Shown: positions 17,288 through 26,698, counted from the stretch's first letter. The stretch is DNA of 64,000 nt from Pseudomonas reidholzensis (GCF_900536025.1 NZ_UNOZ01000019.1:157842-221841), one strand, 5' to 3'. Notes: generated from the sequence alone by a model not told the origin. Made by a program: numbers and translations.

Positions 17288-17501
17288 CGATGCGCTTAGC
17301 CTATTCGCCAAAGGTGGGGCAGGGGTGAATCTTAAGGCCAAAGGCTGTTACCCTGCACCGATTTCCGGGTGCCAATGCGCGAATTTGCGCGGGGCCCAAT
17401 CAATGGCAGACATGTCGACTATTAATAGCCACTGATGGTCTAACGGCCAAAGCCCGGATAAAGTTCGTGGTAATACAAGGTTCACACTGGCGAGGTTTGC
17501 G

Positions 17502-18524
17502 ATGTCCCGCATGATCCGATTCCATACCTTCGGCGCCGCCGATGTGCTGCGCTGCGAGGAGCAGGGCGAGCGCTCGCCCGCCGCTGGCGAGCTGCAGATT
17601 CGCGTCGAGGCGATCGGCGTCAGCTGGTACGACGTGCTCTGGCGGCAGAACCTGGCGCCGTCCAAGGCGCGCCTGCCGTCGGGCATCGGCCATGAGATGG
17701 CCGGCACCGTGACGGCCGTCGGCGAAGGCGTCGAGGACATTGCCGTGGGTGACCGGGTGGCCAGCTTCCCGGCGACCAGCGCCAACGAGCATCCGGTGTA
17801 CGGCGATGTCATCGTCCTGCCGCGCACGGCGATTACCCGCTACCCCGAGCTGCTCACGCCGATCGAGGCCAGCGTGCATTACACGCCGCTGCTGATCGCC
17901 TATTTCGCCTATGTCGACCTGGCGCGTGCCAAGGCCGGCCAGACCGCGCTGGTGACCGACGCCAGCCACTGCGCAGGGCCTGCCTTCGTGCAACTGGGCA
18001 AGGCGTTGGGGCTCAAGGTGTTCGCCGCCACCAAGGACGCCGAGCAGCGTGAGTACCTGCTCAGCCTGGGCGCCGACAAGGTGATCGTCACCGAAGAGCA
18101 GGACCTGCTCATGCAGATCGGCAAGTACACCGATGGGCGTGGCGTCGACATGGTCCTCGATGGCCTGGGCGGGCCGCAGATGTCGCTGCTCGGCGATGTC
18201 CTGGCGCCGCGCGGTAGCCTGGTGCTGTACGGCTTGCAGGGCGGCAACCAGACGCCGTTTCCGGCGTGTGCGGCGTTCCAGAAGAATATTCAGTTCTTCG
18301 TTCACTGTATCGGCAACTTCATCGGCAAGCCGGAGTTGGGTATCAGCCAGGACCAGGTCGCACTGCAGCGCGCGCTGCGCGATATCAACCAGTTTACGGC
18401 CGACAAGCTGCTGACCCCGCAGATCATCAAGGTGTATCCGTTCGATCAGGTGGTGGCCGCGCATCGCTACATGGACGAGTGCCCGTGCGGTGGCCGTGTG
18501 GTGCTGGACATGGGCTTGACCTAA
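17502..18524 (+). CDS. Zinc-type alcohol dehydrogenase-like oxidoreductase (MDR superfamily)
   Basis: The 340-residue protein shows the medium-chain dehydrogenase layout. It has a GroES-like N-terminal domain (GIGHEMAGTVTAVGEGVEDI, about residues 64-83, then VGDRV) and a Rossmann domain with KVFAATKDAEQREYLLSLGADKVI. The usual catalytic-zinc cysteine/histidine set is not evident, so it may be a quinone-reductase-like NADPH enzyme. It is the probable target of the divergent LysR gene. A long hairpin lies 33 bases beyond its stop. Substrate unknown. Confidence 0.82.
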   Translation: MSRMIRFHTFGAADVLRCEEQGERSPAAGELQIRVEAIGVSWYDVLWRQNLAPSKARLPSGIGHEMAGTVTAVGEGVEDIAVGDRVASFPATSANEHPVYGDVIVLPRTAITRYPELLTPIEASVHYTPLLIAYFAYVDLARAKAGQTALVTDASHCAGPAFVQLGKALGLKVFAATKDAEQREYLLSLGADKVIVTEEQDLLMQIGKYTDGRGVDMVLDGLGGPQMSLLGDVLAPRGSLVLYGLQGGNQTPFPACAAFQKNIQFFVHCIGNFIGKPELGISQDQVALQRALRDINQFTADKLLTPQIIKVYPFDQVVAAHRYMDECPCGGRVVLDMGLT

Positions 18525-18556
18525 GTTTTTTGCCTGTGCACTGAAGTATATGCTGT

Positions 18557-18591
18557 AACGACTTGGGGCCGCGCTGCGGCCCCAAGTCGTT
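18557..18591. terminator. Perfect 16-base-pair hairpin after the dehydrogenase gene
   Basis: Arms 18557-18572 (AACGACTTGGGGCCGC) and 18576-18591 are exact complements with a GCT loop. No T-run follows, but the stem is very stable and lies 32 bases past the stop, so it probably ends or protects the dehydrogenase transcript. The following gap to 18825 is AT-rich and probably carries the promoter of the next gene. Confidence 0.6.
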
Positions 18592-18825
18592 CTGTGAGCG
18601 TAATGACTACCCTCCGCCAGAATTGCGTCAGAAACTTCCTACGCAGTTTAAATAACTTTCCTACAAGTTATGCTCTTCACGAAATATCCTTGTTCAAATT
18701 ACGATTACCCCTCTTTCATTGTGGTGCTTGCCACTTGGCTATTTTCCGGATAAATCTTGGCTGAACGGTTTAGTTGGGAACTTGCAGAAAGCTCGGGAAC
18801 AGTACTCAGGAACAGGGAGTGCCTT

Positions 18826-20208
18826 ATGACTAATACCCATGAACAAGCGATGCACCATATCTACCGGCAAGTGCTCGAACGATTGCTCGAGCACATGACC
18901 CAAGGGCAGCGGGCCGCGCTGCAACTGTTGATCCAGCGGTTGGTGGTGTCGGCGGGTGGCATTGAGTATGTCGGCCAGTTCCAGTTGGTGGTGGTGCACG
19001 GCACTGATCGCGACAGCGCGTTGTTAATGGCCTGCCTGCGCGCCGCGCAATTAAGTATCGCCCAGCGTGCGCCGGCTACGTTTCGCTTGCGCGTGTTGGT
19101 CACCTCGCTACCGGCGAGCAGCGCCGACAGCCTGAAGTTTCATGAGCGCTGCTTCAGTACCTTGTTCCTGCAGGATGATCCGCGGGTCGAGCTGCTGATG
19201 ATCGAAGGCCACGAAGTGGTGCCGTTCAACAGTAGGCCCGTGGTGTCGGTCCGAGCGTGGGCGCGCCCCCGCGAGTCGCTGTTGCTGTTCGGGCATCTCA
19301 ACGGCGGCCGGCCGGACGCCTTGTTCGGCAGTCGCCTGCACCTGCAACTGGCTCAGGCGTTTGCCCACACGCTGGAGTGCCATGACGGCGCGCTGGCCCT
19401 GCTGACGCTGATCCCCGAGCGCCAACGCCGGCGCTACCTGGCTTGGTGCCGACGGTGCCTGCGGCTGGCGGGCGAGCCAGGGCTCAATGCCAGTGCGGTG
19501 GACATCGCCCGGTTGGCCGAGGCCATCGCCAGGCTGCAAGGCGTGGCAGGGGCACCGTTCGAGACGAGCAGCGGTGCAACGCGCCAAGCCAGTGGGCAAA
19601 GCGCTTTTAGGGTGATTGGGGTGGATGACCTGATCCGCCATGAAGGCCCGAGCGAACAGCTCGAGCGGATGCTGAACACCCGCTTCGCCGACGCGGTCAG
19701 CGAAGCCCCCCTGGCGGCGTATTTCGAGATCGATGCCTTGGCCCAGCTGCGGTACGTGCGAGCGCGCATGCTGCTGCGCCGCCGGCAGGGTAAAAGCCAG
19801 CCGCTGGGGCTCAACCGGCACGGTGCCGGGCCGCTGGCACTGATCAGCGATCACGGCCGGGCCCGCGTATTGCCCATCCTGCACCTGCATCAACAGCAGC
19901 TGATCTGCCTGTTGTACGCGCCCTTCGCCGATTACGGGCGACGGCTGCTGGGGTTCGTCGAGTGCTTTCATCCGCGGATGCTGGTGGCACTGCCCTATCT
20001 GCACCGGGCGTTGCGCGGTGACGCCTGCCCTGAAGGGGTGAAACAGTGGCTGCGCGAGGTCAGCGGGTTGAGCCTGGCGCAGTTGAAGGCGGTCTATGCC
20101 CGGAGGGTAGGGCAGCCGGCCATGCGCCTGCTGGCGAACCTGGCCAAGCGCGACCTGGCGCTGCGCTTGCTGGAGAAACCGGTGCAGCGCAGTGAAAAAT
20201 CCCCTTAG
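18826..20208 (+). CDS. Unrecognised 460-residue protein
   Basis: ATG 18826 has GGGAG 6 bases upstream and gives MTNTHEQAMHHIYRQVLERL. I do not recognise a family. The protein is soluble-looking, rich in leucine, arginine and alanine, with no signal peptide, membrane span or obvious catalytic motif. The N-terminal third contains an alternating hydrophobic stretch (FQLVVVHGTDRDSALLMACL, about 46-65) that could be a nucleotide-binding-like alpha/beta segment. The C-terminal part is helical and basic. Codon use matches neighbours, so it is a real, resident gene. It ends 124 bases before the FAN1 gene, which has its own LexA box, so joint function is uncertain. Confidence 0.7.
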   Translation: MTNTHEQAMHHIYRQVLERLLEHMTQGQRAALQLLIQRLVVSAGGIEYVGQFQLVVVHGTDRDSALLMACLRAAQLSIAQRAPATFRLRVLVTSLPASSADSLKFHERCFSTLFLQDDPRVELLMIEGHEVVPFNSRPVVSVRAWARPRESLLLFGHLNGGRPDALFGSRLHLQLAQAFAHTLECHDGALALLTLIPERQRRRYLAWCRRCLRLAGEPGLNASAVDIARLAEAIARLQGVAGAPFETSSGATRQASGQSAFRVIGVDDLIRHEGPSEQLERMLNTRFADAVSEAPLAAYFEIDALAQLRYVRARMLLRRRQGKSQPLGLNRHGAGPLALISDHGRARVLPILHLHQQQLICLLYAPFADYGRRLLGFVECFHPRMLVALPYLHRALRGDACPEGVKQWLREVSGLSLAQLKAVYARRVGQPAMRLLANLAKRDLALRLLEKPVQRSEKSP

Positions 20209-20288
20209 GCAGCTCGTCCAGGGTTGCGTCAACACACAAGGACGCAGCCCCTGACCACTGATCTGGAGCACTTGCCAGACATCCCTGT

Positions 20289-20304
20289 CTGTATGTATAA
20301 CCAG
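20289..20304. promoter_or_regulatory. LexA (SOS) box upstream of the FAN1-helicase operon
   Basis: CTGTATGTATAACCAG fits the LexA consensus CTG-N10-CAG, and its internal bases resemble the P. putida form CTGTATATAAAACCAG. It lies 28 bases before the GTG start of the VRR-NUC gene, where it could block a promoter. It predicts damage induction of both downstream genes. Confidence 0.75.
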
Positions 20305-20332
20305 TGCTTGTCCCCTCTGCCTGACCCGTGCC

Positions 20333-21985
20333 GTGATTGCCCATTCCGTCGATGATCCGTTCTATTACCTGCACAACTTCCGCCAGGTGCTGAGCTGGGT
20401 AGCACAGCGCTACAGCGACCTGCTCGACGCGCCCGAGCAGGCCTTCGTCGATACGTTCGAGCGCCTGGAGCTGCCTGCGCAGGCCCTGTTGGTGCGCATG
20501 GTCATGCGCAAGGGCGAGCTGTTTCGCAGTGACAAGCTGGTGTACGCCGAGATCGGCGAGCCGCACGCCGCCTTGCAACCGTTGCTGGCGCTGGGCTGGA
20601 TCTGTGATCGCGCGCCGCTGTCGCTGGAGCAGCTGTTCGGTCTGCTGCGCAAAGAAGAGTTGGCCCTGTGCTTCGCCGCCCAACTGAGCCGGCCGCGCGC
20701 GGCCAAGGCCGACCTGCTGGCCCAGTTGCAACCCCTGCAACTGGCGCCCCGGCCACTGGCCGAGTGGTTCGCTGACTGCCCGCTGCAGATCGTCCACTGG
20801 CGGCTGCAAACCGTGTGCGACCGCCTGCGGCTGTTGTTCTTCGGCAACCTGTACCAAGACTGGTCGGAGTTCGTGCTGGCCGACCTCGGCGTGCTGCGGT
20901 TCGAAACCGTGCCATTCAGCGATGATTCCCGCGCCCTGCGCCGGCGGGCCGAGGTCGACCTGGCCATGGCCTTGCACCAGTGTGCCGAGCGCCTCGAGCA
21001 AGGCGTGGCGCCGAGCCTGCTGCTGGCGGTGCTCGACGGCCTGCACAGTGACAACCCCTGGCTGGCGCGGCGCCGCTCACGGCTGCTGTTCAGCATCGGC
21101 CAGCACTGCGAACGGCTGGGCGAGTGGGACCTGGCGTTGACGGTGTATGAACAGAGCAGCCACCCCGAGGCGCGCATCCGCCAGGTCCGCGTGTTCGAGC
21201 GCAGCGAGCAGTGGGCACCTGCCCAGGCGCTGGCCGAGCAGATGGCCCGGGCGCCGGGCAACCCGCTCGAGGTGCAGGCGCTGGAGCGCATGCTGCCGCG
21301 CCTGGCGCGCAAGCTCGGCGGGCCACCAACGCCGCGTCGGCGGGCTGCGGTGGTCACCCCGATCGAGCTGGAGCTGCCGACGCAGCTGGCGGCGCTCGGC
21401 GTCGAGGAGGCGGTGCGGGTGCACCTGGAGCAGGACGGTGGGCAAGTGCACTACGTCGAGAACACGCTGTTCAACAGCCTGTTCGGCCTGTTGTGCTGGG
21501 ACGCGATCTTCGCGCCCGTGCCAGGGGCGTTTTTCCACCCGTTCCAGGCGGCCCCGCAGGACCTGCACGACGCCGACTTCCGTCAGCGCCGCAGTGCGCT
21601 GTTCGACGCCTGCCTGGGGCGGCTCGACGACGGTACCCATGCCGCGGCCATTCGCGCCTGCTTCGAAGCCAAGCACGGCTTGCAGTCGCCGTTCGTGTTC
21701 TGGTCGATGCTTAGCACCGAGCTGCTCGACCTGGCGCTGGCCTGCCTGCCGCCGGCGCACCTCAAGCAGTGCTTCCTGCGCCTTATGCAGGACATCCGCA
21801 ACAACCGTGCGGGCATGCCCGACCTGATCCAGTTCTGGCCGGAGCAGGGCACCTACCGCATGGTCGAGGTCAAGGGGCCTGGCGACCGGCTGCAGGACAA
21901 CCAGGTACGCTGGCTCGAGTTCTGCCGCGAGCACGGCCTGCCGGTCGCGGTCTGCCATGTGCGCTGGCGTGAGCAGGCGGCATGA
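20333..21985 (+). CDS. FAN1-type structure-specific nuclease (VRR-NUC)
   Basis: The 550-residue protein has the bacterial FAN1 layout: a SAP-like/winged-helix N-terminal region (RMVMRKGELFRSDKLVYAEI, about 56-75), helical TPR-like repeats in the middle, and a C-terminal VRR-NUC domain. The PD-(D/E)XK residues are visible: Asp497 in MPDLIQFW and Glu513/Lys515 in MVEVKGPGDRL. FAN1 makes 5'-flap and stepwise cuts that unhook DNA interstrand crosslinks. GTG 20333 is the best start, though no strong ribosome-binding site precedes it. It overlaps the helicase start by four bases (ATGA). The LexA box upstream suggests SOS control. Confidence 0.9.
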   Translation: MIAHSVDDPFYYLHNFRQVLSWVAQRYSDLLDAPEQAFVDTFERLELPAQALLVRMVMRKGELFRSDKLVYAEIGEPHAALQPLLALGWICDRAPLSLEQLFGLLRKEELALCFAAQLSRPRAAKADLLAQLQPLQLAPRPLAEWFADCPLQIVHWRLQTVCDRLRLLFFGNLYQDWSEFVLADLGVLRFETVPFSDDSRALRRRAEVDLAMALHQCAERLEQGVAPSLLLAVLDGLHSDNPWLARRRSRLLFSIGQHCERLGEWDLALTVYEQSSHPEARIRQVRVFERSEQWAPAQALAEQMARAPGNPLEVQALERMLPRLARKLGGPPTPRRRAAVVTPIELELPTQLAALGVEEAVRVHLEQDGGQVHYVENTLFNSLFGLLCWDAIFAPVPGAFFHPFQAAPQDLHDADFRQRRSALFDACLGRLDDGTHAAAIRACFEAKHGLQSPFVFWSMLSTELLDLALACLPPAHLKQCFLRLMQDIRNNRAGMPDLIQFWPEQGTYRMVEVKGPGDRLQDNQVRWLEFCREHGLPVAVCHVRWREQAA

Positions 21986-24243
21986 GTTACAGCGTGGCGG
22001 TGCGCGCCCTGTGTGAGTTCAGCGCCAAGGTCGGTGACCTGGACCTGCGCTTCACGCCTTCGCCCACCGCCCAGGAGGGCATCGCCGGCCATCGGCGGGT
22101 CACGGCCCGCCGCGATGCCGACTATGAGGCCGAGGTGGCGCTGCAGGGGCAGTATCAGAGCCTGCAGGTGCGCGGCCGTGCCGATGGCTACGACCCGGCG
22201 CGCAATCGCCTGGAAGAGATCAAGACCCACCGCGGCGACCTGGCCCGCCAGCCAGCCAACCACCGCCAGCTGCACTGGGCCCAGGCCAAGGTCTACGCCT
22301 GGCTGCTGTGCCAGGCGCGGCAACTGCCGACCATCGAGGTGGCGCTGGTGTACCTGGATGTCGACAGTGATCGGCAGACGCTGATCAGCGAGCAACACAG
22401 CGCCGACGACCTGCAACGCTTCTTCGAAACCCAGTGCCAGTGCTTTCTGGCCTGGGCGCAGGCCCAGGAGCAGCGGTTGGCCGAGCGTGACCGTGGCCTG
22501 CAGGCCATGGGCTTTCCTTACGGGCAGTTTCGCCAAGGCCAGCGGCAACTGGCGGAGACCCTGTACAAGGCGGTCAGCACCGGCCGCTGCCTGATGGCAC
22601 AGGCCAGCACCGGCATCGGCAAGACACTCGGCACGCTGTTCCCGTTGCTCAAGGCGATGGTCCCGCAGCAGCTCGACAAATTGTATTTTCTCACCGCCAA
22701 GACCCCCGGCCGCGCACTGGCCCTCGATGCGCTCGCGCAGCTCACTGCGGCCGCTGCCCAACCGGCCTTGCGCAGCCTTGAGCTGATCGCCCGCGACAAG
22801 GCCTGCGAGTACCCCGGCAGTGCCTGCCATGGCGAGTCCTGTGTCTTGGCCAAGGGTTTCTACGACCGCCTGCCCGCCGCGCGCGAGGCGGCGGCAGCAC
22901 TGCCGATGCTCAACCGCGAGGCGCTGCGCGAGGTGGCGCTGGCGCACCAGGTCTGCCCCTATTACCTGGGCCAGGAAATGGCCCGCTGGGTCGACGTGGT
23001 GGTGGCCGACTACAACTACTATTTCGACGCCCATGCCTTGCTGTTCGGCCTTGCCCAGGCCAACCAGTGGCGCGTCGCCGTGCTGGTGGACGAGGCGCAT
23101 AACCTGGTCGATCGGGGGCGCGGCATGTACAGCGCCAGCCTCGACCAGGGCCAGCTGATGGCGCTGCGCCAGAGCAAGCCAGAGGGCCTGGGCAGCGCGC
23201 TCGAGCGGCTCAACCGGCAATGGAACGCGCTGTACAAGGACCAGCGTGCGCCATACCAGGCCGGCGAGCGTTTGCCAGACGCCTTCGCCCAGGCCCTGCA
23301 GCAGTGCATCGGGCTGATCCAGGAGCGCCTCAACCAGACGCCGGCCGGGATCGACCCGCAGGTCTTGCAGTTCTTCTATCAAGCCCTGCAGTTCAGCCGG
23401 GTGGCGGAGCTGTTCGACGAGCACTACCTGTTCGATGTCAGCGTGCGCGACGGCCCGCGCAAACGTCGCCTGGCCACCCTGTGCCTGCGCAATGTGGTGC
23501 CGGCACGCCTGCTCGGGCCACGCATGCGTGCGGCGCGCAGCGTCACCTTGTTTTCCGCCACCTTGAGCCCGCGGCAGTATTACGCCGACCTGCTGGGGAT
23601 GCCCGCCGACACCGCCTGGCTGGACGTCGCGGCGCCGTTTCGGGCCGAGCAGCTGGACGTGCGCATCATCAGCCAGATCTCCACCCGGTATCAGCAGCGC
23701 CAGGCATCGCTGGCACCGATCGTCGAGCTGATCGCCGAGCAATACCAGCGTCAGCCGGGCAACTACCTGGCGTTTTTCAGCAGCTTCGAATACCTGCGAC
23801 AGGTCGCCGGGCTGTTGGCCGAGCGCTATCCCGCGTTGCCGCGCTGGGAGCAGGCGGCGGGCATGGACGAAGCGGCGCGCCAGGGCTTTCTCCAGCGCTT
23901 CGTGCCCGACGGCCAGGGCATCGGCTTTGCCGTGCTGGGTGGCGCCTTCGGTGAAGGCGTCGATCTGCCGGGCACGCGCTTGATCGGGGCGTTCGTCGCG
24001 ACCTTGGGCCTGCCCCAGGTCAACCCGGTCAATGAGCAGTTCAAGCAGCGCCTCGGCCGGCAGTTCGGCGCCGGCTTCGACTATGCCTACCTGTACCCCG
24101 GCGTGCGCAAGGTGATCCAGGCGGCAGGGCGGGTGATCCGCGGTGACCAGGACCGCGGCGTGCTGCTGCTGATCGACGAACGCTTCGCCGAACCGCGGGT
24201 GCAACAGATGTTCCCCAACTGGTGGCAGACGGCCTGCGAATAA
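21982..24243 (+). CDS. DinG/XPD-like iron-sulphur helicase with N-terminal PD-(D/E)XK-like motif
   Basis: This 753-residue superfamily 2 helicase has Walker A ASTGIGKT at 208-215, an iron-sulphur-cluster pattern of four cysteines (275, 282, 287, 325), VDEAHN at 369-374, and C-terminal motifs GEGVDLPG and QAAGRVIRG. The first 110 residues carry a RecB/Cas4-like signature: Asp68 in GRADGYD, Glu79-Ile-Lys81 in LEEIKTHRG, and QAKVYAW at 101-107. It may therefore also be a nuclease or a degenerate one. The four-base overlap with the FAN1 gene implies coupled synthesis and joint work on crosslinks or flaps. The nuclease assignment is from motif reading only. Confidence 0.88.
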   Translation: MSYSVAVRALCEFSAKVGDLDLRFTPSPTAQEGIAGHRRVTARRDADYEAEVALQGQYQSLQVRGRADGYDPARNRLEEIKTHRGDLARQPANHRQLHWAQAKVYAWLLCQARQLPTIEVALVYLDVDSDRQTLISEQHSADDLQRFFETQCQCFLAWAQAQEQRLAERDRGLQAMGFPYGQFRQGQRQLAETLYKAVSTGRCLMAQASTGIGKTLGTLFPLLKAMVPQQLDKLYFLTAKTPGRALALDALAQLTAAAAQPALRSLELIARDKACEYPGSACHGESCVLAKGFYDRLPAAREAAAALPMLNREALREVALAHQVCPYYLGQEMARWVDVVVADYNYYFDAHALLFGLAQANQWRVAVLVDEAHNLVDRGRGMYSASLDQGQLMALRQSKPEGLGSALERLNRQWNALYKDQRAPYQAGERLPDAFAQALQQCIGLIQERLNQTPAGIDPQVLQFFYQALQFSRVAELFDEHYLFDVSVRDGPRKRRLATLCLRNVVPARLLGPRMRAARSVTLFSATLSPRQYYADLLGMPADTAWLDVAAPFRAEQLDVRIISQISTRYQQRQASLAPIVELIAEQYQRQPGNYLAFFSSFEYLRQVAGLLAERYPALPRWEQAAGMDEAARQGFLQRFVPDGQGIGFAVLGGAFGEGVDLPGTRLIGAFVATLGLPQVNPVNEQFKQRLGRQFGAGFDYAYLYPGVRKVIQAAGRVIRGDQDRGVLLLIDERFAEPRVQQMFPNWWQTACE

Positions 24244-24329
24244 TCCCTGGGCGCCCCATCGCACGGCATTGCAACTCCCAGTACACTGCGCGTTCCAACA
24301 CCTACATTCGTTGAACTCGAGGTTCTTGC

Positions 24330-25967
24330 ATGACGCTCAGTCCTTTGGCAGGCAAGCCGGCTCCGGCCAGCGTGCTGGTCGATATCCCCCGCCTGCTGAC
24401 CGCCTACTACACCGGCCGCCCCGATGCGTCCGTCGCAGCCCAGCGCGTGGCCTTTGGCACGTCGGGGCACCGGGGTACGTCCCTGGAGCTGAGTTTCAAC
24501 CAAGACCATGTCCTGGCCATCACCCAGGCCATCTGCCTGTACCGCCAGGCCCAGGGCTACGATGGCCCGCTGTTCATCGGTGCCGACACCCACGCGCTGT
24601 CCGCGCCGGCGGCGGCCAGTGCGCTCGAGGTGCTGGCGGCCAACGGCGTGCAGGTGATGGTGTCCAAGGACGACGAGTACACCCCGACCCCGGCGGTGTC
24701 GCACGCGATTCTCTGCCATAACCGTGGCCGCCAGAACGGCCTGGCCGACGGCATCGTGATTACCCCGTCGCACAACCCGCCACAGAGCGGCGGCTTCAAG
24801 TACAACCCGCCCAACGGTGGCCCGGCCGACAGCGACGTGACCAAGTGGGTCGAGGCCAAGGCCAACGAACTGCTGGCCGCCGGCCTCGCTGGCGTCAAGC
24901 GTATGGATTACGCCGAGGCGCTCAAGGCGCCGACCACCCAGCGCCATGACTACATCGCGCACTATGTCGCCGACTTGGAAAACGTCATCGACTTCGACGT
25001 GATCCGCGCGGCCAACCTGCGCCTGGGCGTCGATCCGCTGGGCGGGGCAGGGGTGCGCTACTGGCAGGCGATCGCCGACCACTACCGCTTGAACCTGGAA
25101 GTGGTCAACAGCGAGGTCGACCCGACCTTCCGCTTCATGACCGTCGACTGGGATGGCCAGATCCGCATGGACCCGTCCTCGCCGTACGCCATGCAGGGCC
25201 TGATCGGCCTGCGCGATCGCTTCGATGTGGCCTTCGCCTGCGACCCGGACCATGACCGCCATGGCATTGTCACGGCAGATGGCCTGTTGGCGCCGAACAA
25301 CTACCTGGCAGTGACCATCGACTACCTGTTCCGTAACCGCCCGCAATGGCGCAGCGACGCCGCGGTGGGCAAGACCGTGGTCAGCAGCGGCCTGATCGAC
25401 CGGGTGACCGCGCGCCTGGGGCGTGAGCTGTTCGAGGTGCCGGTCGGCTTCAAGTACTTCGCCCAAGGGCTGTACGACGGCTCGCTGGGCTTTGGCGGCG
25501 AGGAGAGTGCCGGGGCGTCGTTCCTGCGGCGTGACGGCTCGGTCTGGGCGACCGACAAGGACGGGCTGATCCCGGCGTTGCTGGCGGCCGAGATGACCGC
25601 GCGTACCGGGCGTAATCCGAGCCAGGCCTATAACGACCTGACCGATGCCCTGGGCAAGCCGTTCGCCACCCGTGTCGAGGCCAAGGCGGATGTGCGCCAG
25701 AAGGCCTTGCTGAGCAAGCTGGCGCCAGAGCAGGTGAAGTCCACCGAGTTGGCCGGCGAGCCGATCGTGCAGGTGTTGAGCCATGCGCCGGGCAATGGCC
25801 AGGCGATTGGCGGGCTCAAGGTGATGACCGCCAACGGCTGGTTCGCCGCGCGGCCTTCCGGGACCGAAGACATCTACAAGATCTACGCCGAGAGCTTTAT
25901 CGACGAGGCGCATTTGCAGCGCCTGGTGCAAGAGGCTCAGGCCTTGGTCGATGCGGCGATTGCCTGA
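24330..25967 (+). CDS. pgm: Phosphoglucomutase (alpha-D-glucose phosphate-specific)
   Basis: The 545-residue enzyme interconverts glucose 1-phosphate and glucose 6-phosphate. [10 protein letters not shown] lies near residue 48. The phosphoserine loop is in [20 protein letters not shown] (about 145-164). The metal loop is CDPDHDRHG (about 303-311) and the sugar-binding loop [10 protein letters not shown] (about 388-397). The C-terminal phosphate-binding [13 protein letters not shown] is complete. The length is normal for bacterial Pgm. It stands alone between the helicase and the efflux operon and is followed by a REP pair. Confidence 0.93.
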   Translation: MTLSPLAGKPAPASVLVDIPRLLTAYYTGRPDASVAAQRVAFGTSGHRGTSLELSFNQDHVLAITQAICLYRQAQGYDGPLFIGADTHALSAPAAASALEVLAANGVQVMVSKDDEYTPTPAVSHAILCHNRGRQNGLADGIVITPSHNPPQSGGFKYNPPNGGPADSDVTKWVEAKANELLAAGLAGVKRMDYAEALKAPTTQRHDYIAHYVADLENVIDFDVIRAANLRLGVDPLGGAGVRYWQAIADHYRLNLEVVNSEVDPTFRFMTVDWDGQIRMDPSSPYAMQGLIGLRDRFDVAFACDPDHDRHGIVTADGLLAPNNYLAVTIDYLFRNRPQWRSDAAVGKTVVSSGLIDRVTARLGRELFEVPVGFKYFAQGLYDGSLGFGGEESAGASFLRRDGSVWATDKDGLIPALLAAEMTARTGRNPSQAYNDLTDALGKPFATRVEAKADVRQKALLSKLAPEQVKSTELAGEPIVQVLSHAPGNGQAIGGLKVMTANGWFAARPSGTEDIYKIYAESFIDEAHLQRLVQEAQALVDAAIA

Positions 25968-26013
25968 AGCTGACAACACCTAGTTAGACATTTGGCGCTT
26001 GCGCCAATGCAAC

Positions 26014-26067
26014 CGCGGGGCAAGCCCGCTCCCACGTCGGCTTTCGTGGGAGCGGGCTTGCCCCGCG
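26014..26067. repeat. Inverted REP pair (GGGCAAGCCCGC type)
   Basis: CGCGGGGCAAGCCCGCTCCC begins at 26014, and its exact inverse ends at 26067, with 23-base arms around an 8-base spacer. This is the common Pseudomonas REP/BIME type and lies downstream of pgm, where it may stabilise or end the mRNA. Confidence 0.85.
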
Positions 26068-26138
26068 ATGGCTTTAGCCCAGTCAAAGACATTCCCTCCC
26101 CAAAAAACCACTATTTACATAGCCTGCTAATCAAGGCT

Positions 26139-26166
26139 TTGACATTCACTGCCTAGGCAGTAATAT
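26139..26166 (+). promoter_or_regulatory. Promoter of the marR-emrAB-like operon with palindromic operator
   Basis: TTGACA (26139-26144) and TAATAT (26161-26166) form a sigma-70 promoter with a 16-base spacer. The spacer holds the perfect 14-base palindrome ACTGCCTAGGCAGT (26148-26161), placed to let a MarR dimer block polymerase. The promoter lies 28 bases ahead of the marR start. Confidence 0.75.
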
Positions 26167-26193
26167 TTATACACATCTACCCGAGCCGCCCCG

Positions 26194-26667
26194 ATGTCCC
26201 ATTTCACTCCGGATAATTTCCAGACCTGCGCCATCGGCATGCTGCTGGGTCGCGCCGCGATCCTCAAGGACCGCATCCTCGACTGGCACCTGGAAAGCGA
26301 AGGCGTCACCGCCGCGCAGTTCAAGGTGCTGATCATCGTCACCCAGTACCAGGTCGACACCCCCGCTGAGCTGTGTCGCTACCTGGGCCTGGACAGCGGT
26401 TCGATGACCCGCATGCTCGACCGCCTCGAGCTCAAGGGTCTGATCCTGCGCACGCGCTGCCCAGAAGACCGGCGCCAGGTGCGCCTGGCGCTGACCGCCG
26501 ACGGCCAGCGCCTGGCCGACCGCTTGCCGGAGATCGGCGCGGCGGCGATGAACGAACTGGTCGGCGTGCTCCAGGCCGAGGAGCTGAAAACCCTCGAAAG
26601 CCTGCTGGCCAAGGTGCTCCTGAACGCTGGCGACCCCCTGACGATCCGCCGCTTCGGCGATCGTTGA
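26194..26667 (+). CDS. MarR family repressor of an efflux operon
   Basis: The 157-residue protein has the MarR winged helix-turn-helix: AELCRYLGLDSGSMTRMLDRLELKGLI spans about residues 56-82, followed by the wing RTRCPEDRRQVRLALTADG. It is the first gene of a three-gene operon with membrane-fusion and MFS pump genes 31 bases downstream. The palindrome in its promoter predicts autorepression relieved by a pump substrate, as for EmrR/MprA. Confidence 0.88.
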   Translation: MSHFTPDNFQTCAIGMLLGRAAILKDRILDWHLESEGVTAAQFKVLIIVTQYQVDTPAELCRYLGLDSGSMTRMLDRLELKGLILRTRCPEDRRQVRLALTADGQRLADRLPEIGAAAMNELVGVLQAEELKTLESLLAKVLLNAGDPLTIRRFGDR

Positions 26668-26698
26668 TCCCTGTTACGACATTTTTCAAGGTACTGCC

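Noticed and set aside
21853..24264. Open frame of about 800 codons on the minus strand opposite the helicase gene
   Set aside because: It is antisense to a gene with complete helicase motifs, has no recognisable domain, and is explained by GC-rich third codon positions removing stops.
24087..25979. Open frame of about 630 codons antisense to pgm
   Set aside because: The plus strand encodes a complete phosphoglucomutase; the antisense product has no family features and extends into the neighbouring gene.
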